This document shows positions 10,974 through 22,100 of a DNA stretch of 64,000 nucleotides, in pieces. Origin of the DNA: Stomoxys calcitrans (Eukaryota > Arthropoda > Insecta > Diptera > Muscidae). Below the pieces are notes generated by a model. The model did no database searches. It was not told where the DNA came from and was given only the letters and a program-made list of their open reading frames with translations. Position 1 is the first letter of the stretch. Each line of letters starts with the position of its first letter. The stretch covers positions 1,178,001 through 1,242,000 of the forward strand of contig NC_081556.1 in assembly GCF_963082655.1 (NCBI RefSeq), written 5' to 3'. The position numbers were made by a program, and so were the translations under genes.

Positions 10974-11260
10974 TCTGGAATATAAATATAAGCATTTGTC
11001 GTTATGAATATGGCATTTCGAATCATTTAATGACTATCCCTCTGTCTTTCGCAAGCATCATAACTTTCTAAGCAGTAAGGCTTTATACTTACTGGCTACA
11101 GTTGATCATATAATTAAGTCCGTTCAAGACAAACTTTAAATAACCACTGACATGAATTCATTAAAAATGATGAACAAACAACAATAACAACAATTTGATT
11201 AATACTGTCATCAAGAGAAAAAGTGGACGAATCGAATTTTTACTGAAGCTTTATAAAAAT
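10974..11260. other. AT-rich stretch, nothing recognised
   Basis: Short single-copy DNA with 'caaacaacaataacaacaat'. No gene or repeat assignment. Confidence 0.5.
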
Positions 11261-11269
11261 ATCAACAAT

Positions 11270-11683
11270 CCCCGGCACGGGATAGGTGTGAACACTACGC
11301 AAGCTGGAACATTGAGGTCCGATCTGTGTGGTGTTCATTGCTATCATAAAAAGCTTAGCTGCGTGCTACCGGGCGAGTCCACAGGTTGCGGATAGTGGGA
11401 TGCTTGGTATAGGAAGTAGCTGAAACTGCAGTCCCCGATAATCAGCGGTATCGAGCGGAGAGTCTCAGTGAGACGTCTGGTGGCACCGGCTCTTGCACAA
11501 ATACTGAGAGCCTATGATGCTCGATATGACAAGGCGAATTATTGACGCCTTAAATAACCAATGGCCATCATGTTCCTGCGGCGATCGGTCCTTTGGACCA
11601 GAACGAGCTTGCTCACCTACGGGAGCTTGACGAGGATCGCCACCTTCACATGAAAATGTGGTTACAACAACAACAACAACAAC
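11270..11683 (+). mobile_element. CAA-tailed retroposon (SINE3), full-length candidate
   Basis: It starts 'ccccggcacgggataggtgt', ends 'tgtggttacaacaacaacaa', and is flanked by the 9-bp direct repeat ATCAACAAT at 11261-11269 and 11684-11692. Internal landmarks are 'aggtccgatctgtgtggtgt', 'gtccacaggttgcgga' and 'tatgatgctcgatatgacaa'. Copies of the same family lie at 27374-27640 and 32266-32610. There is no convincing A/B box, so it may be a LINE 3'-end derivative rather than a tRNA-type SINE. Part of the TSD resembles the CAA tail, which weakens it slightly. Confidence 0.75.
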
Positions 11684-11784
11684 ATCAACAATAGTGTGGT
11701 CAAGTTGAACAATTTTCATCGATGTCCTATAAAAATTTATCCTATTACCGTCTATAACGGATATACGCTTTTACTTGTTTCTTA

Positions 11785-12196
11785 TACACGTGCTTAGTTT
11801 GGCCGGGCCGAATCTTATATACCCTCCACCAAGGATCGCATTTGTCGAGTTCTTTTCCCGGTTTCTCTTTTTAGGTAAATAAAGAATAAAAGAAAAGAAT
11901 TGGTATACTATTGGAGCTATGTCAAGTTATAGTCCGATTCGGACCATAAATAAATTGAATGTTAGAGACCATAGTAGAAGTCATTGTGTAAAATTTCAAC
12001 AGAATCAAATAAGAATTGAGCACTTTAGGGGTTCAAGAAGTAAAATAGGGAGATCGGCTGTATCAGGCTAGAGACTGATTCAGACCATATTTGACCATAT
12101 TTCAGCCAAATCAGATAATAATTGCGCACTCTAGAGGCTCAAGTTCCGAGATCGGTTTAAATGGCAGCTATATCAGGTTGTAGACCGATATGAACC
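11785..12196 (-). repeat. Family A repeat, reverse half of an inverted dimer (part 1)
   Basis: It begins 'acgtgcttagtttggccggg', then 'ccgaatcttatataccctcc' and 'tgtcgagttcttttcccgg', followed by two to three internal units. SINE2 interrupts it at 12197; the array resumes at 12493. Confidence 0.85.
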
Positions 12197-12492
12197 GGAG
12201 GCCATCGTAGAGCAGAGGTTAGTGTACCCGCCTATGACGCTGAACGCTTGGGTTCCAATCCTGGCGAAACCATCAGAAAAAATATTCAGCGGTGGCAACC
12301 TTTGTGAGATACTTGCCATATAAAACTTCTCTCCAAAGAGGTGTCGCACTGCGGCACGCCGTTCGGACTCGGCTATAAAGAGGAGGCCCCTTATCATTGA
12401 GCTTAAACTTGAATCGAACTGCACTCATTGACATGTAAGAAGTTTGCCCCTGTTCCTTAGTGGAATGTTCATGGGTAAAATTTTCAACTTTT
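12197..12492 (+). repeat. SINE2, full-length, with target-site duplication
   Basis: The head contains an A-box-like 'tagagcagaggttag' and a B-box-like 'ggttccaatcc', followed by the SINE2 body ('tggcaacctttgtgagatac', 'gtgtcgcactgcggcacgcc', 'gaggccccttatcattgagc') and tail ('tggaatgttcatgggtaaaa'). The flanks are GACCGATATGAACC (12183-12196) and GACCGCTTTGAACC (12493-12506), matching at 12 of 14 positions and restoring the family A sequence when the SINE is removed. Confidence 0.85.
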
Positions 12493-12775
12493 GACCGCTT
12501 TGAACCATATTTTGCACAAATGTTGGAAGTCATAACGAAGCATGTCATGCAAAGTTTCAGCCAAATCGGATAAGAATTGCGTACTCTAGTGGCTCAAGAA
12601 GTCAAAATTCAAGATCGGTTTATAATGCAGCTATATCAGGTTATGGATCGATCTAAATCATACTCAGCACAGTTGTTGAAAGTCATAACAGAACACTACA
12701 GGAAAAATAGCAACAAAATCGGATAGGAATTTCGTCCTCTACAAGCTCAAGAAGTCAAGACCCCAGATCGGCTGA
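12493..12775 (-). repeat. Family A repeat, reverse half of an inverted dimer (part 2)
   Basis: The units 'atgcaaagtttcagccaaat', 'tggctcaagaagtcaaaatt' and 'ggtttataatgcagctatat' continue the array interrupted by SINE2. The orientation switches at the 'catgtccgtccgtctgtcga' tract near 12790. Confidence 0.8.
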
Positions 12776-13960
12776 TTCGATCTAGCCATGTCCGTCCGTC
12801 TGTCGAAATCACGATAGCGGTCGAACGCGTAAAGCTAGCCGCTTGATATTTTGCACAGATACTTAATATTGATGTAGGTCATTGGGGACTGCAAACTACA
12901 TATAAGCCGATCTCCAGATTTGACATCTTGAGCCGTTACAAGCTGCAATTTTTGTCCGATTTGGCTGAAATTTTGCATATAGTGTTCCGTTATGACTTCC
13001 AACAACTGTGCCAAGTACGGTCCGAATCGATCTATTACCTGATATAGCTCCCATATAAACCGATCTCCCGATTTAACTTCTTGAGCCCTTACAAGCCGAA
13101 ATTTTAGTCCGATTTGGCTAAGATTTTGCAGAGAGTGTTTTATTACGACTTCATCAACTGTGCCAAGTACGATCAAAATCTGTGTATAGCCTGATATAGC
13201 TCCCATATAAACCGATCTCCGGATTTACCTTCGTGAGTCCTTAAAAGCCGAAATTTTTGTCCGAATTGGCAAAAATTTTTTAAGCTATGTTCTGTTACGA
13301 CTTCCAATAACTGTGCCATTTACGGTCCAAGTCGGTCTATACCCTGATATAGCTCCCATATAAACCGATCTCCCGATTTGACTTCTTGAGTCCTTAAAAG
13401 CCGAAATTTTTGTCCGAATTGGCAAAAATTTTACAAGCTATGTTCTGTAACGACTTCCAATAACTGTGCCATTTACAGTCCAAATCAGTCTATACCCTGA
13501 TATAGCTCCCATATTAACCGATCTCCCGATTTGACTTCTTGAGCCCTTACAAGCCGCAAATCTTGTCCAATTTGGGTGAACTTTTGCATGTGGTGTTCTG
13601 TTGTGACTTCCAACAACTGTGCCATTTACGGTCCAAATCGATCTATAAGCTGATATAGCTCCCATATTAACCGATCTCCCGATTTGACTTCTTGAGCCCT
13701 TACAAGCTGAAGCTTTAGTCCGATTTGGCTGAAATTTTGCATGTGGTGTTCTGTTATGACTTCCAACAACTGTGCCAGGTAAGACGAAAATTGGTCACAA
13801 AGCAGATATAGCTCCCATGGAAACCGATCTCCCGATTTGACTTCTTGAGTGCTTAAAAGCCTCAATTTCTGTCCGATTGTGCTGAAATTTTGCATATGGT
13901 ATACCTTTGTAGCAGAATTCATGCTAGTGGGTTGCCAAGATTCTGCCCAGCCGAACATAA
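12776..13960 (+). repeat. Family A repeat, forward half of an inverted dimer, six 152-bp units
   Basis: After the GTCCGTC tract and 'acgcgtaaagctagccgctt', the 'gatatagctcccatataaac' module recurs near 13050, 13200, 13352, 13507, 13658 and 13814, which gives a regular period of about 152 bp. It ends at 'tctgcccagccgaacataac'. Several minus-strand frames (12835-13967) come from the repeat unit; because 152 is not a multiple of three, their frame shifts from unit to unit. Confidence 0.85.
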
Positions 13961-14680
13961 CACCCATTTATTCGTTATGTCTCTTATATTCTCTTTGTAG
14001 TGCAGCCTAAAATATTTTTTTTTTGGAAAGATAAAGTTTGGAAAGCTCTCAATCGGTTGTGGTGTGAAAGGACGTTTTGCCCATTTAAAGTTTTGCCTGC
14101 AAGTATTTTTTTCTTTTCAGTCCTTTCTGAAACATTTCATTTGATAGCCCTAAAGTAGGTGGTCTACATCCATTAAGAAAACTCAGCATAATATCCACAG
14201 CCTTTGTCTAGACTGGTGGTTAAAGTTGTCTAAATATAGGATTATCCTGTCGCTGGTTACGACATCATGATCCTTTACTTCCCCTCTCTCTCCCTCTCGT
14301 TCTCTCTCTATCGTGTCTTTGAACATTTCAATTTGCCTATGGCTATATCGGTCAACCAGCCAGCTAGCGCCAGTTTAAGAAGGATTTGTATCTCTAATCA
14401 CCACAAGACAAAAAGGAAATCAAATAAACATTAGCAAATCACCACAACTTCAGCAGTGAATACAAACCCCCTTGTCCTGAGACATATTCATTTGCTGCAG
14501 ATAGGCATCGTCTATGGTCATTTGGTGCAGCAGTAAGACTAGTTGTTACTGCCCACCCATTTTTCAAAAACGATATGCCTCTATTAGTGATGCTTCCCAA
14601 CCACAAACTACTTAGCAGGCTAGTTGGCCTAGCCTATGGGATTAGAAGCCCTAATCATCCGAAAACAGATAATCTTTAAA
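13961..14680. other. Single-copy stretch with a CT-rich tract
   Basis: No gene recognised. A CT tract at 14282-14311 ('cctctctctccctctcgttc') could bind GAGA-type factors, but is equally a simple repeat. Confidence 0.45.
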
Positions 14681-15010
14681 ATTAGATGAGATCTGCTGAA
14701 ATTCGGTGGCCAATGTATATTTGGATGCAACACAGAAAAAGGAGAGTGTTTGAGTTTGCTCTACAAAAATGTATCCAACTTCTCTTGAAATCCTTAGTAG
14801 TAGGAATGATTATTTTATGTCTTCCTGGAGTCATAGCCATAGCTGTAGGAATGAATATCGTATGTCTCCCTGTAGGATCAATTCCTGTTAGTAGTTAGCA
14901 TGGAATTGCAGCAAAACTTCATTTCCTTTTGCTATTTTTACTGTTTCAGCAGATTTCAAGAGCAAATATTTTTGCTCTTTTTGCAAATCCATTTCTTTGA
15001 GTGTACAACC
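14681..15010. mobile_element. Possible MITE with short inverted repeat
   Basis: 'gagatctgctgaaattc' near 14687 is inverted at 14945-14960 ('tttcagcagatttcaag'), and the right edge 'tttctttgagtgta' resembles the 'ttctctgag' edge of the MITE at 48806-49211. Two near-copies of 'gtaggaatgattattttatg' lie between. No TSD was found, so this is a tentative call. Confidence 0.3.
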
Positions 15011-15930
15011 TTACATCCTCTCTTAGTTCATATGATGCGATATGAAACTTATGCCTAGCCCTTTTTTTCTGGCTCTTACTCTTACTACATATTAAAGGCT
15101 TGAAATAGCCAATATTTCATGTAAGGCAATGAAGCAGATTCCTATTCATTAGTTCTGCATTTGCTAATGATGAATGAAGACTCTGCTGATGATTTGTTTG
15201 CCAAATGGGCCAATGGGCATTTAAGACAATAGATCATAAATAACAAAAATCGAATGCTAAAATTTGGAGATACGCAAACCATTTCGATGGCGATAAACTG
15301 CCATTGCATATACAGGGGGAATCTGGGCCAAGGTTTTTGTTCAATCCAAACAATTCAATAAAACACGAGTAAAAACATTAAAGAATATTAATTATATAAA
15401 TAAAATCCCAATAAAAAAAAAAAACAATTCAATATGAATTCGATTATGATATGGGCAATGGGCCATTCAAAGCCAATGGAAATAAAAATTAAAGACATAA
15501 TGCACACGTGCATAGAACCATAAAAAAAACTCCAAACAATGATGGGTAAATTTAAAAGCATCGAGAATGGAATCTACGAAGCTGTTAATCAAAATGTAAG
15601 AATACCATGATGCAGTGATGCATGCCTAAAACAAACACTGCTGCATTTATTTCTATCAATTTAATTATTTGTTTGAATTGTGTAAAAATCATATCTAAAC
15701 ATTACCCAAACAATTATTGAACAAACATGCATTTTAATACATAACAAAAATGATTTCATTGCTAAACAAAAAAGATAAAAAAAATCATAGTCTGAAATTA
15801 ACATTCGCCCTGGTTCTTTGACTACTTTGCTGCCAATTTATAGCAAATAAAGTGCATTTAGCAAGGAAATCTCAAACAAAAATGTTAAGCGGAATGATCT
15901 TCCACCAGACATGCACACACTGACAACCCA
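15011..15930. other. AT-rich single-copy stretch, no gene seen
   Basis: A-rich DNA with oligo-A near 15412-15423 and several TAAT/ATTA cores. No frame, repeat family or RNA gene recognised. Confidence 0.5.
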
Positions 15931-16739
15931 ATTGTTGCGAAGCTAGCGACTTTGGAGCTTTGCAGGGACCATAACAGCACGGACGAAGTCAAACGAAAGC
16001 AACAATCGTACCAAAACAACCCATAGCCTAAGGGCTAATTTTAAGGTCAAAAACTCTTGGAGTCGACCACTCCGCATGCTCTCCACAAAGCAAGAGAGAT
16101 ATTTATCCAGCGATAGGACATGGCATGTAGCACAACCATACGGCATACATTCGGAGGAGCATATGCACAAAATCCATGCCAAATATACGGTTAGCTGCTG
16201 CAATAAGCCACACCAAAAATCCAAAACAGCCTCACTGAAAGTAAACAATAGTCGGCCCCAACCTTTGGGTGTTGCAATTTGAATGTTGAATGCCATAGCA
16301 ATACAAACAGCCGCTGCCACCATCGCCACCGCCGTCGCCTCTGACGACAACATATCCAAAAAAAAATCATTTCAAACCAGCGACGGGAATGAGCGGCACA
16401 AATGTTTTAGCCAGTGTGAATGGCGAAAAACCTACCACAGGGCAATCGAACGAATAAAATCTCAATATCTATCACCAACTTCGGTATTGGAAGATCTTCA
16501 GCTGCTATTGCCGAAAATTGGGTGGTCAAAGACGTAATGTTATCTTAGCTCATGTTGCAGGAACAAGTAGCCACTGGAAATGCATCTACACCATCATCTT
16601 TGGCACTAAGACACTAAACCGTTATTGACCATAATTGCTAAATAAGCTATAACCATGAACGGCTATTGAATTTTATGGCACCTCTAGGAGTTCCGCAAAA
16701 GTTGTGGGAATTATACGAAATATAGGCATTTCATTCAAT
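15931..16739. other. Locally GC-richer stretch, open on both strands, unassigned
   Basis: A + strand frame from ATG 16076 is open to 16537 except for one TGA at 16280-16282, followed at once by ATG. A minus-strand frame of 138 codons (16359-15943) overlaps it and is hydrophobic, but opens on TTG. Neither protein resembles a family that I know. This may be a relic exon or chance. Confidence 0.3.
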
Positions 16740-17075
16740 TTCACTATTTCGGCAAATATTTTTTAAAACCCAATCTATTACGGAAAATCTATAGGAGCAA
16801 TATTGGGCTCAAATGAAAGGAATTTGGAAGTATAGTACGAACCTTACATTCCTATAATGTGGAGCTCCAGTAAAATTTTTTTGAGAGTAGAGTACGAATT
16901 TTATATCTTACCAGCTGGACAGGGTCCGCTCCGCTGCGCCTTCTTTCACTCTCTTATTTTATCATTGGGGGTCCTCGTACGGACTTTCAGATATTTCACC
17001 CTAATGTGGATAGCTATTGGTGCTCTACTCCCAAATTTCTTTCAATTCGCCCTGAATGTGGATATCTAATTCGTG
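16740..17075. repeat. Family B fragments, inverted then forward
   Basis: 16740-16905 reads as family B on the minus strand ('tgggctcaaatgaaaggaat', 'tagagtacgaattttatat'). From about 16911 a forward copy starts with the family B head 'accagctggacagggtccgc', 'tccgctgcgccttctttc', seen again at 26986. It leads into 'ggtgctctactcccaaattt'. Confidence 0.7.
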
Positions 17076-17525
17076 CCACTGTTGCCTATGTCCGACTATG
17101 ACGCTGAAGCCTGCGTTCGAATCCTGGCGAGACTATCGGACAAAATTTAAAAGCGGTGGTTATCCCCTCTTAACAGGCTGCCCCGGTAGCCGAGTTGGTA
17201 GCGTGCTTGGATTACCAATGCAGGGGTCATGGGTTCGACTCCCGCCAGAAGCCTTGGTCTGTCGCTACTGTGTTATCACAATGGACTTAAAATTGTCTAA
17301 GTGAGCCTGTAAAGGACTGCCACTCTTACTGAACCTAATCTAACCACCGCCACTTAATGCTGGCGAAATTTGCGAGGTACCTCTTGTCCCAAAGAGGTCT
17401 CGCACTGCGACACGACATTTGATCTCGGCTACAGAAAGATCCTTATCATTGTGTTTAAATTTAAATCGGAAAGCACTTGTTGCTGTGTCAGAAGTTTGCC
17501 CCTGCTCGGTTCCTGGGCAATTTTC
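17076..17525 (+). repeat. SINE2 copy split by SINE1
   Basis: The left part (17076-17173) has 'tatgacgctgaagcctgc' and a B-box-like 'gttcgaatcctgg'. The right part (17353-17525) resumes with 'aatgctggcgaaatttgcga', 'tctcgcactgcgacacgac' and 'gaagtttgcccctgctcggt'. Removing 17174-17352 restores a contiguous SINE2. Confidence 0.85.
17174..17352 (+). repeat. SINE1, tRNA-derived, nested in SINE2
   Basis: It has a clear Pol III split promoter: A box TAGCCGAGTTGG at 17187-17198 and B box GGTTCGACTCC at 17232-17242, within a tRNA-like head whose ends can pair (GGCT with AGCC). The body is 'tgtcgctactgtgttatcac', 'ttaaaattgtctaagtgagc' and 'actgccactcttactgaacc', ending 'taatctaacc'. A 5-bp repeat CTTAA flanks it (17169-17173 and 17353-17357). 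Related copies are at 18697, 30070 and 39058. Confidence 0.85.
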
Positions 17526-18696
17526 ACTCTACTCCCAAATGTCTATCTTTTAAGTCCTATATTACCGTATTGGTAAATATTTCCGGTTTAGGGGGTATTT
17601 CAGGGGTTGGGTGGCCACCCAGACACTTGGCCTTAAAGTGAATAAAAGATTTGTGAATCATCACTAAAAAAGTTCTGTTTGAGTGTAGGGTGGACCCCAG
17701 GGTATTTGTCCCGAAAATTTGTGTAAATTTAACGAAAAGTGTGAGTCAATTCGACTCAAATATGGATATTAAATTCGTGCTTCACTCCCAAATCCCTTTA
17801 ATTTGAGCCCCATAATACCATGGTTGGTAAATATGAAGCGTTTGAAGGGTGTTTTAGGGCTGGGGCGGCCACCGACACTTTGCCTCGAAAATAGATATCA
17901 AATTCGTTCTTTATTTCCAAATACTGTTGATTTGAGCTCCATATTGCCATAATCGGTAATAAAGTTCAGTTTAAGGCGTGCTTTAGGGCGAACCCTCAAA
18001 AACTTGGTTACAAAATTGGACATTAAATTCGTTTTCTACTCTCAAATACTTAAATTTGAGTCCCATATTGTCATAAGAGGTCATTTTACCAATTTGACGT
18101 GTTTTAGGAGGAGAAGCGACACTCAGACTTGAACGCAAATTTTAAGGTCATATTCGTAATCTACTCTCGAATACCTTTCATTTGAGTCCCATATAGCCAT
18201 GGTCGGCTAATATGCTTATGTGGGGGTTGGAGCGACCTTCCATTACCTGGACCTAATTTTTTATGCCATATTTGTAATCTACTGCCGAATACATTTCATT
18301 TTAATCCCATATTGACATTAACGTCGAATATATCCGTTTAGGGGAGTTTTGGGGTTGGGGCGGCCCGCTAGGTATTTGGATCCAAATTTTAAAACGATAT
18401 TTGTTTTGTAGTCTGCCATACCTTTCATTTGATACCCACATTGTGCCTAGCGGTCAACTATTAGATTTGGTTGGCGTTTTTGAGGTAAGGGGGAGCGTCC
18501 GCCACCATCCGATATAAAAAAATTATATAGTCTAAGTTTCTTTCCAGACCAACCTTCACAATCTGTGAAAATTTAAAAGAAAAAATCTGTTCAGCCGTTT
18601 TTCATTCTATGGAACAAACAAACAAACCGTGTCCCATACAGTCATGATGGGTTCATATGCTCATTTGGGGCGTTTTTGGCAGGTGGGATGGCTCCC
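17526..18696 (+). repeat. Family B tandem array (about 133-150-bp unit)
   Basis: Units with 'ctactctcgaatacctttca', 'tttgagtcccatat', 'gccatggtcggctaatatg' and 'ttttggggttggggcggccc' repeat at least eight times. It ends in 'ctgttcagccgtttttcatt' and (CAAA)n 'ggaacaaacaaacaaacc', a 3' end common to insect repeats. Noncoding. Confidence 0.8.
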
Positions 18697-18870
18697 TACA
18701 GGTTAGGTTAGTTTAGGTAAGAGTGGCAGTCCTTTACAGACTCACTTAGACAATTTTAAGCCCATTGTGATACCACAGTAGCGACAGACCAAGTCTTCTG
18801 ACGGAATAGAATCCACGACCCCTGCACTGGTAATTCAAGCACGCTACCAACTCGGCTACCGGGGCGCTCG
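18697..18870 (-). repeat. SINE1, minus strand, inserted in a family B array
   Basis: The + strand shows the complement of the A box (CCAACTCGGCTA, 18847-18858), a slightly damaged B box (GGAATAGAATCC, 18803-18814) and the body 'cagactcacttagacaattt'. The terminal 'aggttaggttagtttaggta' is the complement of the SINE1 3' end. Family B resumes after about 18870. Confidence 0.85.
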
Positions 18871-19075
18871 ATCTGATTTTGTAAGCCAAATTCGTATTTT
18901 ACTCCCGAATATCTTTAGGGGGTTTTGGGGTTGGTTATTTGGACCCACTTTTTAATATGAAATTCCTACTCTACTCCTGTATACCTTTCATTTGAATCTC
19001 ATATTGTCCTGATCGGTACACTTTTATTTTTGTGTGGTACATTTGGGGAAAGGGGGAGGGTCCGCCCCCCTTCTG
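18871..19075 (+). repeat. Family B array, continuation
   Basis: It carries 'aaattcctactctactcctg', 'tatacctttcatttgaatct' and 'gggggagggtccgcccccct', continuing the array interrupted by SINE1. Confidence 0.75.
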
Positions 19076-19640
19076 ATATCAACAAATTATGTGTCGAAGG
19101 CCCTAAGACAACTCATTGTCCCAAATTTCGGCGACATCGGACAATAAATGGGACTTTTATGGACCAAAACCCTTAAATCAAGAGACCGATCTATATGGCA
19201 GCTACATCCAAATCTGGACCAATCTTGATCAATTTGAAGAAGGATGTCGAAGAGCTTAACTCACTGTCCTGCATTTTGGCAAAATCGGATAATAAATGCG
19301 CTTTTTATGGGCCCAAGACCATAAATCGAGAGATCGGTCTATATGCCAGCTATATCCAAATCAGGACCGATCTAGGTCAAACTGAAGAATAATGTCGAGG
19401 GGTCTAATACAACTCACTGTCCCAAATTTCAGTCCGATGTAGCCCATCTTCGAACTTAACCTGCCTTTAGAAAAAAAAGAATCTGTGCAAAGTTTCAGCT
19501 CTATATCTCTATTTTTAAAGACTGTAGCGTGATTTAAACCGATCGACGGACATTGCTAGATCGTCTTAGATTTTTACGCTGATCAAGAATATATATACTT
19601 TATAAGATCGGAAATGGATACTTCGACGTGTTGCAAACGT
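19076..19640 (+). repeat. Family C array ending in a family A-type terminus
   Basis: The unit 'actcactgtcccaaatttc' recurs at about 19102, 19252 and 19402 (period 150 bp). The end has 'gatcgacggacattgctaga', 'atatatatactttataagat' and 'cttcgacgtgttgcaaacgt', homologous to the TATACCC-side end of family A. This shows that C and A share a terminal module. Confidence 0.8.
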
Positions 19641-21182
19641 GTTTTACAAAAAAAAAGCTTTAGGTTTACAAGAGTTTTTTTTTTTAGTTTTCTTAAACAC
19701 CCAGTATGTTAAAAAGCCTACGCCTTATGTGTAAACAACTTCTTATGGTAAAATTCTTTCCCAACAACTCCATTGGACTCTATTGGCTTTTTATTGCCAA
19801 CTCGAAAAAGAAAGCAGCAGATTGCTGAATAATTTAAATTAATTTTTGGCTTTTAGGAAATCTTTCTTCGTTACGCTGTAGTTGATCCCCTTTGTGGGCA
19901 TCGAAAGACAAAAACTCATTCGGTAACTATTTCCCACATCCCCCAACCACACCCAAAAATTGCTTCACAACAACACATTCACACTACAAGGGGCCGGCCA
20001 TTAGCGGCGAGGTGTCGTAAGGAAATCATTGACCCTTGTCCAAGGGAAAAACTGTTTTTCCAAGCCAGAGCAAAACATTCATATGTAGGTACCCCCCAAA
20101 AACAAAAAAAAAATATGAGGAAAATGACAAAAATCATATAAGTCGTAATGGCCATTAACCAGCATAGATTGTCTTGTCTTGTTTCGTCTTAAAGACACTC
20201 GCTGGCCCTAAGAAGTAGATCTTATCAAGGCAAAAAGACATAGTCCAAGACCCAAAAAAAAAAAATAAATTTACAACATTCACACTATTCACAATTATTC
20301 ATTGGGTTTTCCCACGCTTAAATCATAATTTTCATATAACTACAACACACACCCCCGCCCCATAACAACAAGGCAAATGGACTTAACCAAAAGAAAAGAG
20401 CCACAACAACAACAAAAATACTTGGTGCTCTTGGCCACACATTGTTAACTGCGTGTGAGAGTTTAGACGCTAAAAGAAATCAAAAGAAGACGATTTTCCC
20501 AAGTAGCCCAAGTGGCAGTGGCAAAAAAAGTAGTCACCCCTCACAATCACCAACATCAAATGGCAATGGTAGCTGGTATGCCAAGGCATATCATTTACAT
20601 TAAATTTATCAAATTGGACAAGAAAAAGTGTTCCGCACTTAAAGTCATTCCTCCGTCTGTCTGTCTATCTGTCCATCGCTCCAATGAACTTTCTGCTTTC
20701 TTTCGTTCCATCTTAAAGACATTGCAGCCGGAGCCGCAGCAAAAGAAATTTTAAATTGCCAAGTTGTGTAGTTGTACCAATTTGATGGTCAGTGGGTTTT
20801 TGTTGTTGGCGGGGGTGGTTTCTTGGCCATACTGGGTATTATGATATCTCTGGTGGCAAGGGGAGAGTAAGGAAAAGATAGAAATCGATTTATGCGTTCA
20901 TTGCTCCCACACTTTGCTTAGCCATTGTCGGTGAGGACCCTGAAACGGTGTTAAAGCACGCACCGATGGTCACTCACTTAACAAGTGTTTGCTCTGCTGG
21001 TGTTACCCGGTTGTTGGCTGCAAACGATGCCAGCGTTTTAATTGTCTCAGTGGCTTTCAGTAAAGAAGTTTTCCAAGTTTTCGATCAATGCAAAAAAATG
21101 CTTACGAGGGCAGTGTGTTAGCAGAGATTTTCAAATCAAGCTGGGGTTTTTTCCTATAGGAAAACCAATAGTTTTGAGTAGT
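19641..21182. other. Single-copy stretch, no supported gene
   Basis: It contains oligo-T and oligo-A tracts, CAA runs near 20404 and a TCTGTCTGTCTATCTGTCC tract near 20655. An 80-codon frame (20512-20754) ends here, but crosses that tract and is unrecognised. A splice donor or promoter cannot be identified. Confidence 0.5.
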
Positions 21183-22100
21183 TAACAAGTAAAACGTGCT
21201 AAGTTCGGCCTGGTCGAATCTTGGGAATCCACTACCATGGATTCGGCAAAAAAATTTATACAAAATAAATTTAGTTGAAGGGCACAATTTTATTCGAAAT
21301 ACCCAACAACTTCTGTCAAACCAGCAAAAATTAAAGTTTCTAGGAACCGAACAAGGATGATCGAGAGACCGATTTGCATGGGAGCTATATCAGGTTATAG
21401 ACTGATTTTGGCTGTACTTGGCACAATTCTCGGAAGTCATAACAAAACACTACATGCAAAATTTCAGCCAACTCGGACAAAAATTGCGGCTTCCAGGGGC
21501 TCAAGAAGTCAAGATCCGAGGTCGGTTTATATGGGAGCTAAATATATCAGGTTATAGACCAATTTGGACCGTACTTAGCGCAGAAATTTCAGGGGCTCAA
21601 GAAGTCAAATCGGAAGATCGGTTTATATGGGACCTATATCATGTTACAGACCGATTTGAACCGTACCTGGCACAACTGTTGGAAGTCATAAAAGAACACC
21701 TCATGCAAAATTTCAGCCAAATCGGAGAAACATGCGGCTTCCAGGGGCTCGAAAAGTCAAATCGGAAGATCGGTTTATATGGGAGCTATATCACGTTATA
21801 GACCAATTTAAATCCTACAAGGCAGAGTTGTTGGAAGTCGTAGCAGAACACCGCATGCAAAATTTCAGCCAGATCGGATAGAAATTGCAGCTTCCAGGGG
21901 CTCAAGAAGTCAAATTGTGACATCGGTTTATATGGGAGCTATATCAGGTTATAGACCGATTTGGACTGTAGTCGACACAGTAGTTGGAAATTTAAACGGA
22001 ATACCACATCCAAAATTTCAGCCAAATCGGACAAAAATTGTGGCTTGTTAGGGCTCTAGAAGTTAAATCGGGAGATCGGTTTATATGGAAGCTATATCTA
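21183..22100 (-). repeat. Family A, reverse half of a second inverted dimer
   Basis: It begins 'aacaagtaaaacgtgctaag', 'ttcggcctggtcgaatcttg' and 'atccactaccatggattcgg'. The unit 'tatgggagctatatca' appears near 21377, 21529, 21625, 21777, 21929 and 22083, spaced 152 bp except for one 96-bp unit with an internal deletion. Confidence 0.85.

Noticed and set aside
17174..17250. A genuine tRNA gene
   Set aside because: A and B boxes are good, but the anticodon and acceptor arms do not fold cleanly, the sequence continues into a SINE body, and a diverged second copy lies at 18697-18870.
21357..21801. Repeated peptide-like frames (MGAISGYR..., HMQNFSQIG...) suggesting a repeat protein
   Set aside because: They come from 152-bp DNA units. 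Since 152 is not divisible by three the frame changes with each unit, and stops interrupt it freely.
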